Source: DATKMS01 sp041497995 (GTDB taxonomy: Bacteria > Desulfobacterota > Binatia > HRBIN30). Taken from it: a DNA stretch of 9,090 nt. Positions 1-5,332 of this stretch are shown here, in pieces. The notes beneath the pieces were generated by a model that saw only the letters and a list, made by a program, of their open reading frames with translations, was not told the origin of the DNA and ran no database searches. Both the position numbers and the translations under genes were made by a program. Within the stretch, counting starts at the first letter, position 1. The number at the start of each line of letters is the position of its first letter. The stretch spans positions 1-9,090 of the forward strand of contig JBGQHM010000280.1 in the NCBI GenBank assembly GCA_041497995.1, given 5' to 3'.

Positions 1-1342
1 GGATCTTTGCCGAATTGTCCGGCTCGTAGTAGCCGAACTCCGTGACCTTGTAGATGCTGGCGCTGTGGTTGGGGAGCGAGAACGGGAAGCCCTCGTCCCA
101 ATGCTGCGAGAGGATCTTGCTGCCCGGCGGCACATGCCGATACATCCACTCCGAAGCCGTGACGACGGTATGGGGTCGCGTGTACGTGGACATGAACGCG
201 AAAGCCGAGGCGAGCGTGCCCGCCACCACCACGGGCGCCGCTAGGCGTCCAAGCAGCCGGCCGCTGCGGTACCACCGCACCAGCCAGTCCGCCCCCCACA
301 GGATCATGATCGGATAGATGGGCAGCAGGTAGCGCGGGAACTTCACCTCGAACCAACCGGTGATCAGGAAGAACGGGACGACCCACGACAGGAGAATCCA
401 TTCTTCGGCGCGCCGCGTCCGCCAGGCGACGCCGACGCGCGTCAGCGTCGCCCACACCGCTACGAGCCCCAACGCCGGTGCCATACCCCAGACCACCAGC
501 TGCTCGATGTCGTACCAGTATTTCACCGTGCCCATGTACTGCACGGTGTACGGGAAGACCCCGGCGGTGCGCACCATCGTGCTCTGCTCGACGATGTCGT
601 GGAAGAAGGCGTGGAAATCGAGGATGGCGTATGGCTGCGCCAGTGCGAACGTGGCGGCGGCAGCGATGACGGCCATGAGGAGCCGGCCGGTCACCGAGAG
701 AAACTTGCGCTCGACGAAGTAGCGATGCAGCGCGGCAATGGCGAGCGGCAGGAACAGCGGCATGGCGCTGAATTTCGAGGCCGTGGCGAGGCCGATGGCG
801 ATACCGCTGAAAACGAATTCACTGGCGCGCCCGTCGAGGCTGGCGCGGACCATCTGCGACAGCGCGAGCAACACGAAGAACGTCAGCGTCACGTCGACAG
901 TCAGGAAGCGCGAGTTCTGTATGTGCAACGCGCAGGCCGCCAGCAGGATGCCGGCCAGCAAGCCGACCGTGCGGTCGTAGAGCCGAGTGCCGAGGATGAT
1001 CAAGACGAGGACGGTCAACGTCCCAATCACCGCAGACATCCCCCGTCCGCTCAGAATCACGCCATCGTAGCCCGCGGCGCGCGGATCGATCAGCGCCGCC
1101 ACGCTGCTGGTGATCCGCGCCAGATAGATGGGGAGCGATCCGTACGCGAAGAACTGCGGATTGAGCTGCAGCGGGCGCAACGAGATGCGCATGACGGCGC
1201 CGGCCACGGCGCGCTCATCGGGATGGAAGAAATGATTCTGGTCCCACGCTAGATGCGTCAACCGCGCCGCTGCCGCGAAGATGACGATCGCGACAACCAA
1301 CAAACTGGATCTCGACCACCGGGAGGAAGGGGCTGCACTCAT
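1..1342 (-). CDS. GT39-like membrane glycosyltransferase (partial, C-terminus missing)
   Basis: This reading frame starts at an ATG (1342-1340) and stays open for 447 codons to the window edge, so the C-terminus is missing. Seen: a short basic N-terminus, a membrane segment near residues 13-27, then HPDER (40-44) in the first extracytoplasmic loop, followed by NPQFFAYGSLPIYL (61-74). A second acidic motif, SRFLTVD, lies at 144-150, with many hydrophobic segments after it. KFPRYLLPIYP is at 334-344, and a more soluble stretch begins near 390. Known: an acidic DE motif in loop 1 and this topology are typical of GT39/PMT and ArnT-like enzymes, which use lipid-phosphate-linked sugars outside the membrane. 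Inference: it transfers a sugar, or flips or handles a lipid-linked donor; donor and acceptor are unknown. It is the third gene of the operon, 15 bases after the methyltransferase. Genes annotated as GT39 or TIGR03663 (Agl23-like) commonly lie near DUF2298 genes, which fits. No strong ribosome binding site is visible. Confidence 0.85.
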   Translation of the reverse strand, partial: MSAAPSSRWSRSSLLVVAIVIFAAAARLTHLAWDQNHFFHPDERAVAGAVMRISLRPLQLNPQFFAYGSLPIYLARITSSVAALIDPRAAGYDGVILSGRGMSAVIGTLTVLVLIILGTRLYDRTVGLLAGILLAACALHIQNSRFLTVDVTLTFFVLLALSQMVRASLDGRASEFVFSGIAIGLATASKFSAMPLFLPLAIAALHRYFVERKFLSVTGRLLMAVIAAAATFALAQPYAILDFHAFFHDIVEQSTMVRTAGVFPYTVQYMGTVKYWYDIEQLVVWGMAPALGLVAVWATLTRVGVAWRTRRAEEWILLSWVVPFFLITGWFEVKFPRYLLPIYPIMILWGADWLVRWYRSGRLLGRLAAPVVVAGTLASAFAFMSTYTRPHTVVTASEWMYRHVPPGSKILSQHWDEGFPFSLPNHSASIYKVTEFGYYEPDNSAKI

Positions 1343-1357
1343 AGCGCGTCGCCTGTA

Positions 1358-2107
1358 TCAATGCTTGCGGGCCGTGACAATCAAACACTCGCCGAGGGCC
1401 GGAGGCAGGAACGGCTGGCCGAAGGGCCAGAACACTTGTACGGCCGCCGGCGCCCCGAAGAGGACGCGCTGGAGTGCGGTGGGGAGCAGCGGCACGTAGG
1501 GCGCGTCCCACAGTCCATCGCCGCGTACACGGAGCACATCGAGGCCCGCTTTCCGCACCAGCATCACCCACTCCGCACGGGTCAACAGGCTCACGTGCGT
1601 CGCGTCTTGGTACGCAAACCACTTCGGGCCTTTGAGCTGATGCCCGAGACCACCTGGGTTCGGCACGACAAAGAACAGCGTGCCACCGCTCACGAGCTTG
1701 CCGGCGAGACCCTGCAGGATCGGCAAGGGTCGCGGCAGGTGCTCCAACGTGTGTAAGGAGACAATGACGTCGAGGCTCGCCGCCGGCAGCGAATCCCATT
1801 CTTCCAAGATCACCGCGTCGGGTGCCGTGCTCCGGCACTGCGTGCGGGCAAACGGCGAGGCGTCGTATCCGTAGGCTTCGAAGTGCGCGGAGAGCCGCTT
1901 CAGCAGGTGGCCCGTCCCGCAACCGAAATCGAGCAAGCGCCCTCCCTCGGGACGCAACCGCTGCACGACGCGCGCGTACCAGCGCAGCGCGATGCGATCG
2001 CCCGCGAGCTTGGTGTGCTCGTAATACTGCTCGTTGAACGGCTGGTCCTTCATCGCGAGATCAACGGTGCGGGCGCGCGCCGCGACGCCCACGCTGTGCA
2101 CCCTCAT
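1358..2107 (-). CDS. Class I SAM-dependent methyltransferase
   Basis: A protein of 249 residues with a Rossmann-type methyltransferase core. Seen: motif I LLDFGCGTG at 58-66 (SAM-binding glycine loop), YGYDAS at 79-84 whose Asp probably binds the SAM ribose, SLDVIVSLHTLEHLP at 111-125 (motif II/III region), and DATHVSLLT at 168-176. The last is the 'D-x-T-H' element common in Methyltransf_23/Methyltransf_11 proteins of envelope polysaccharide clusters. There is no signal peptide or membrane segment, so it is probably cytoplasmic. The ATG at 2107 shares an ATGA overlap with the stop of the DUF2298 gene, implying translational coupling. An internal Met at residue 19 (2053), just before MKDQPFNEQYYE, is an alternative start because family similarity seems to begin there. 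Inference: it methylates a sugar, lipid or other intermediate handled by the two flanking membrane proteins. The substrate cannot be read from the sequence. Confidence 0.88.
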   Translation of the reverse strand: MRVHSVGVAARARTVDLAMKDQPFNEQYYEHTKLAGDRIALRWYARVVQRLRPEGGRLLDFGCGTGHLLKRLSAHFEAYGYDASPFARTQCRSTAPDAVILEEWDSLPAASLDVIVSLHTLEHLPRPLPILQGLAGKLVSGGTLFFVVPNPGGLGHQLKGPKWFAYQDATHVSLLTRAEWVMLVRKAGLDVLRVRGDGLWDAPYVPLLPTALQRVLFGAPAAVQVFWPFGQPFLPPALGECLIVTARKH

Positions 2108-4221
2108 CGCCTGTAGAGGGTGGTGCCACCCTGCGAGAAGGCAACCGGGAGCTCACTGAACTTTGCCAGCCCGGGGGTTTGGTAGTCTTTGCGCTCCAGC
2201 TCGCCGACGACGATGTACTGAACGTGATAGCGATCGAGTAGTGGCGCCACCTCGGCGAGCGTCGGGGCGTTGTAAATGCGAGTGACCTCAGTCGAACGTT
2301 GCCCGACCTCGTTCTCATGACTGCGCCACAAACCCTCATGGTTGGCCCACCCCAATACCGTGGGCAAGCCGGTGTTACTGGAGAAGCGTGCATAGTACGA
2401 GTACGGGTTGCCCGTGGCTTCGAGGACCACGGGCAGGTCACCGATGTTCTCGCGCATCCACTTGATGACGGCAAACTCGTCGGGGTGTTCGCGCTCGAGG
2501 TATGCCGTACCGTCGAGGGTGCTCGGCGCGCCGCGGCCGGACAGACGTGTGGCGCTGATGCCAACCGGGTAGGCGCAGGAGATGAGGAACAGCGCCGACA
2601 CCGCCACCACCTCGGCCGTGTGGGTCGCGCTCGGTTGGCGCTGATTGCGTTCCGCTACCGCCGCCCAGCACCACGGCGCTGCAATCGACAGCAAGATCCA
2701 CGATTGGAAATAGAGCTTGAAGACGGTGTTCATGCGATAGAGCTTGTCGCCGTATGCGTCCTTGATGAACACCAACTCGCAGGCCAGCAGCGCCAGGCTG
2801 GCGGCCAGCAGCAACAGCGTAGCAGCGCGGCGCTCGGTGTCGTCAGTTGCGTACGTGCACGCCAATGCGGCGCCCCCGTATACGAGCAGCACGACGTAGA
2901 CCGCGTTGCCAGCCAGATAGGCGACCACCGTTGCCAGCAATCCGGCGGCGACCAGGAGCTGCCCAACCTCACGCGTGATCGACAGGCGCGACGCCACCTC
3001 GCCGGCAAGGTACAGCGCCCCCGGCAAGAGCAGCGCACCGAAGACGATCAGGAACTCGATCAGCGAGGTCTGTGCGAACTTCAGCCCGACACCACCCGGC
3101 GGTGCGGCAAAGTGCCGATAGAAAGGCAGGTACAGCGCGTATGACACCGCCAGCATCACACCTACTGTGGCGCCGAGCCTGATGCGCGGCCACGACACCA
3201 ACGGCCGCAACGGCTGATCGCGTCCGGCGAGCAGAAAGGCGACCATCGCACCTACCGGCAGCTCCCACGGGCTGATGACGATCATCGACGCGAGCACGAA
3301 GGTGATCGGCGCGTACCACCACAGGCCCTGGAGCCATGACAATTCCGTGCGCCGCCGGAACTTCTCCGGGTCGAGCAGCAACGCCAGAAACAGCAGCGTC
3401 ACCGGCAGCACGATGTAGTGAGGATGCAGATCGCCGTGAATGGCGGTGAAGTAGGGGAACTCGTTGATCGTGTCGCCTTTGGCGACGATGCGCGACGAGC
3501 GCCAGTAGTCGAATTGTGTGAAGCCGCCTTTCTCCCAGAGCTGGAGAAGGCCGTCGATGTTGCCGATCAGCATCAAGGTGGCGCCGGTGATGAACGCGAA
3601 CACGGTCCGCCGCGTCAGCGTAAACCCGATGGCGGCGGCCTCGCCGAAGGCGAGCCCGCCCACAGTGACTACACAGAGGTTGTAGGCGATATGATTGGCA
3701 ACCGGTGTCAGGCGCGCCAGAACGGCGAACATCTGATAGCCGAAGTAGTAGTAGTTGAACTCCTTGCCTGCCATCCACGGATCTTGCGGCGGGAGCACGT
3801 CGGTGCGGCTCAGGGTGTTGAAGAAGGCGAAGTCCATGTACTTCTCGGCACCGAAGATCTCCGGCCCGAGCGATCGCTGCCACGCAAAGAACAGGAAGCC
3901 GGCGCTCCAGAAGGCGTCGTGCATGAGGATGGCCCGCCGGCCGGGACCGGCGAGCCATTCACCGAGCGCAGTGCGGCTCTGCCACGCCAACCAGGCGTTG
4001 AGGAGAACGAATGCCGCCAGCGTCAGTGTCAGCGACGTGTGGAAGGCGAGAATCCCGAGGTGGGTCAGCAGCCACGAGACGTAGGCGACGACCAGCAACG
4101 CCACGATCTTGGCGAAGCCGTAGCCGTGATCGGCGCGGGCGGAGAAGAGCCGGAACGTGAGCGGCAAGGTGATCAGGCCGAGGCCTTCAAGCACCAACCA
4201 CCAGACGATGAGCGATCCCAT
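2104..4221 (-). CDS. DUF2298 / Chlor_Arch_YYY-type multi-pass membrane protein
   Basis: A protein of 705 residues with many predicted transmembrane segments, starting at ATG 4221 directly with a hydrophobic helix. Seen: GPEIFGAEKYMDFAFFNT (119-136), then DPWMAGKEFNYYYFGYQ (147-163) with the diagnostic triple tyrosine at 157-159. EFPYFTAIHGDLHPH is at 254-268. Hydrophobic segments continue to about residue 560. A soluble C-terminal part carries GLPTVLGWANHE (618-629) and YIVVGELER (669-677). Known: these motifs match DUF2298 (Pfam) / Chlor_Arch_YYY (TIGR03662), first noted in Chloroflexi and archaea, with members often next to GT39-like genes. The biochemical function is not established. The architecture (large luminal loops with conserved acidic, His and Tyr residues) resembles GT-C glycosyltransferases, so an enzyme or carrier for polyprenyl-linked sugars is a reasonable inference. 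It is the first gene of a three-gene operon. No Shine-Dalgarno is seen; a heptamer hairpin ends 14 bases before the ATG. Confidence 0.9.
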   Translation of the reverse strand: MGSLIVWWLVLEGLGLITLPLTFRLFSARADHGYGFAKIVALLVVAYVSWLLTHLGILAFHTSLTLTLAAFVLLNAWLAWQSRTALGEWLAGPGRRAILMHDAFWSAGFLFFAWQRSLGPEIFGAEKYMDFAFFNTLSRTDVLPPQDPWMAGKEFNYYYFGYQMFAVLARLTPVANHIAYNLCVVTVGGLAFGEAAAIGFTLTRRTVFAFITGATLMLIGNIDGLLQLWEKGGFTQFDYWRSSRIVAKGDTINEFPYFTAIHGDLHPHYIVLPVTLLFLALLLDPEKFRRRTELSWLQGLWWYAPITFVLASMIVISPWELPVGAMVAFLLAGRDQPLRPLVSWPRIRLGATVGVMLAVSYALYLPFYRHFAAPPGGVGLKFAQTSLIEFLIVFGALLLPGALYLAGEVASRLSITREVGQLLVAAGLLATVVAYLAGNAVYVVLLVYGGAALACTYATDDTERRAATLLLLAASLALLACELVFIKDAYGDKLYRMNTVFKLYFQSWILLSIAAPWCWAAVAERNQRQPSATHTAEVVAVSALFLISCAYPVGISATRLSGRGAPSTLDGTAYLEREHPDEFAVIKWMRENIGDLPVVLEATGNPYSYYARFSSNTGLPTVLGWANHEGLWRSHENEVGQRSTEVTRIYNAPTLAEVAPLLDRYHVQYIVVGELERKDYQTPGLAKFSELPVAFSQGGTTLYRR

Positions 4222-4235
4222 GAGAGAGCGTTCAG

Positions 4236-4306
4236 CCGTCAGCTTTCAGCTTTCAGCTTTCAGAAATTTCACTTCATCCTGATAGCTGACAGCTGCTTGC
4301 TGATAG
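4236..4306. repeat. Inverted arrays of 7-bp repeats (imperfect hairpin)
   Basis: The left array (4236-4263) is four heptamers in phase: CCGTCAG followed by three exact CTTTCAG units. After a 15-base AT-rich spacer (4264-4278), the right array (4279-4306) is also 7-bp periodic: CTGATAG, CTGACAG, CTGCTTG, CTGATAG. Its reverse complement reads as CTNTCAG-type units, apart from CAAGCAG, so the two arrays are inverted copies of one heptamer family. The 28-base arms can pair with about seven mismatches. The arms nearest the loop pair best, with one mismatch per heptamer. The array stops 14 bases before the DUF2298 ATG, so in that transcript it would lie in the leader. It may be an interspersed heptamer repeat element or a leader structure that affects translation. 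The sequence cannot separate these. Confidence 0.75.
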
Positions 4307-4325
4307 CTTCTTCGAGGCGCCGGAC

Positions 4326-4352
4326 GCTATACTGATTCGTCCTGCATTGCAA
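4326..4352 (-). promoter_or_regulatory. Possible promoter of the DUF2298 operon
   Basis: On the minus strand, TTGCAA (4352-4347) and TATAGC (4331-4326) are separated by 15 bases. Each box matches four of six consensus sigma-70 positions, and the spacing is short. Transcription from here would give a leader of roughly 100 bases containing the heptamer hairpin. This is a weak call, based only on box similarity and on its position upstream of the first gene of the operon. Confidence 0.25.
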
Positions 4353-4369
4353 TCGCGCCACCTCGCACG

Positions 4370-4379
4370 GCAAATTTGC
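4370..4379. promoter_or_regulatory. Perfect 10-bp palindrome in the divergent spacer
   Basis: GCAAATTTGC is a perfect palindrome with an AT core, located between the two divergently transcribed genes. A second palindrome, ATTGCAAT (4346-4353), is centred 25 bases away. Such dyads are typical of dimeric regulator sites, but short palindromes also arise by chance. No regulator gene lies in the window to support the idea. Confidence 0.25.
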
Positions 4380-4410
4380 GGTGCTCAGCGCCGAGACTGG
4401 CCAAATCTCC

Positions 4411-4440
4411 TTGACTTAGCGCGCCCCCGCACCTTACATT
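4411..4440 (+). promoter_or_regulatory. Candidate sigma-70-type promoter of the GCCQ protein gene
   Basis: TTGACT (4411-4416, five of six -35 positions) is followed after 18 bases by TACATT (4435-4440, four of six -10 positions). The expected transcription start would fall near 4447, only about three bases before the ATG at 4450. No good Shine-Dalgarno is present, only AGG at 4442-4444. The layout therefore suggests a leaderless or nearly leaderless transcript. This is inferred from sequence alone. Confidence 0.45.
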
Positions 4441-4449
4441 CAGGCTCAC

Positions 4450-5253
4450 ATGGTTGCCCCTCTGGAACGAATTTGGAGGCTGCTCGGGTGCCTCGGTGCA
4501 GGACTGTCGTTGTTCCTTGCCCTTGGTGCCGGCCACACGGCCGGAGCCCAGGAGGAGCAGGGCTGCTGCCAGTTCTTGTCGCGCTCCACCGACGCGTCCC
4601 CGTCGAAAGGGCAGCGCCGTTGCGACGACCTGACGCGGCGTGAGTGCAGCTTGCTGAAGCCCGGTAGCGTGTTTCTACGCCGCTGGGTGTGCGACCAGCA
4701 GAGCCAGCGATGCATCCTCGGTGTGCTCCCGAGCACGCCAACGCCGACCGCAACCCCAACAAAGACGCCGACCCCGTCGCCAACGCAGCCGCGCGGCTGC
4801 TGCCAGGTCGATGATGTGCGTTCCGTGGGGCACGCGATCTGTGGTAACGACATTACGCAGACGAGCTGCCTCAACGAGACCAAGGGCGAGCCGTCGTTCT
4901 GTGCCGACTGTGCCTGCTCCTCACACTCCGAGTCGGGCTTCTCCTTCGACATCGGGACTTGCGTGACGCACACACCGACGCCGACCGTCACCGCGACACC
5001 TGCCGAGCGCCGTGGCTGTTGCCAGCTCACGGGTCTGCGCGGCGCCAACGGCGCCGTCTGCGGCAACGAAGTTCGGGAAAGTACGTGTCTGCACGAGTTC
5101 GATGCCGACGCGGTGTTCTGCGCGAATTGTGTGTGCAGCTCGCATTCGACCACCGGCGTCGACCTCGCTCCAGGTTTGTGCGTGCCGCCGCCGTCCACCC
5201 GCGGACCGCGGCCGCGACCGACACGACCTCCGCACCTGCCGCATCACCGATAG
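4450..5253 (+). CDS. Secreted Cys-rich protein with three GCCQ modules and Pro/Thr linkers
   Basis: A protein of 267 residues from no family I recognise. Seen: a signal peptide (basic start, hydrophobic core about 11-27, likely cleavage after AGA at 31-33), so export is expected. Three modules each begin GCCQ, at residues 38, 116 and 189. Modules 2 and 3 have eight cysteines at identical spacing (117, 118, 131, 140, 151, 154, 156, 171 and 190, 191, 204, 213, 224, 227, 229, 244), and both contain CGN and CSSHS. Module 1 has six cysteines at different spacing. The linkers are TPTPTATPTKTPTPSPTQP (96-114) and THTPTPTVTATP (173-184), which look flexible and extracellular. The tail after 245 is Pro/Arg/His-rich with no membrane anchor or sorting motif. 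Inference: disulfide-stabilised small domains strung on linkers, possibly adhesive, inhibitory or metal-binding. The Cys pairs and even counts favour disulfides. C14 is not a convincing lipobox because the hydrophobic core follows it. Confidence 0.8.
   Translation: MVAPLERIWRLLGCLGAGLSLFLALGAGHTAGAQEEQGCCQFLSRSTDASPSKGQRRCDDLTRRECSLLKPGSVFLRRWVCDQQSQRCILGVLPSTPTPTATPTKTPTPSPTQPRGCCQVDDVRSVGHAICGNDITQTSCLNETKGEPSFCADCACSSHSESGFSFDIGTCVTHTPTPTVTATPAERRGCCQLTGLRGANGAVCGNEVRESTCLHEFDADAVFCANCVCSSHSTTGVDLAPGLCVPPPSTRGPRPRPTRPPHLPHHR
4561..5184 (+). repeat. Three tandem GCCQ Cys-rich modules within the secreted protein
   Basis: The module-coding units are 4561-4722, 4795-4965 and 5014-5184, separated by linker DNA at 4723-4794 and 4966-5013. 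Units 2 and 3 are each exactly 171 bases (57 codons) and align without gaps. Shared residues include GCCQ, AICGN/AVCGN, the C-x2-C-x-C-S-S-H-S cluster and the final G-x-C-V. Unit 1 (54 codons) keeps GCCQ but has diverged and lacks the C-x2-C-x-C cluster. This indicates internal duplication, with units 2 and 3 the more recent pair. Confidence 0.75.
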
Positions 5254-5264
5254 CCGATAGTTTG

Positions 5265-5288
5265 CGGGCGCCGTCCATAAGACGCCCG
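5265..5288 (+). terminator. Weak hairpin between the GCCQ gene and the molybdoenzyme gene
   Basis: CGGGCG (5265-5270) can pair with CGCCCG (5283-5288) across a 12-base loop. An alternative fold pairs CGTC (5272-5275) with GACG (5281-5284). The hairpin starts 12 bases after the stop codon of the secreted protein gene. There is no following T-run, so a classical intrinsic terminator is not supported. Confidence 0.2.
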
Positions 5289-5332
5289 GGGCATGTTTGG
5301 GTCCGTCGTGTTTGTGGTAAGAGACAAGCACC

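Noticed and set aside
599..1252. Plus-strand frame of 217 codons, rich in Glu, Arg, Gln and His
   Set aside because: It lies antisense to the GT39-like membrane protein and has the charged composition typical of shadows opposite hydrophobic genes in GC-rich DNA.
1349..2115. TACAGGCGA (minus strand) present at both junctions of the left operon (1357-1349 and 2115-2107)
   Set aside because: A 9-base match near two gene starts is weak. The spacing to the two ATGs differs, so it is not a shared ribosome binding site.
2299..4335. Plus-strand frames of 281 and 305 codons opposite the DUF2298 gene
   Set aside because: Charged low-information shadows of a transmembrane protein with clear family motifs on the other strand. 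The second also runs through the heptamer repeats.
4483..4491. Lipobox around Cys14 (LLGC) of the GCCQ protein
   Set aside because: The hydrophobic core follows the Cys rather than preceding it, and a better signal peptidase I site is AGA at residues 31-33.
4446..5198. Long minus-strand reading frame (250 codons) opposite the GCCQ protein, with GVGVGV stretches
   Set aside because: It is the antisense shadow of the Pro/Thr linkers and Cys modules. It has no signal or domain, while the plus strand has a signal peptide and module repeats.
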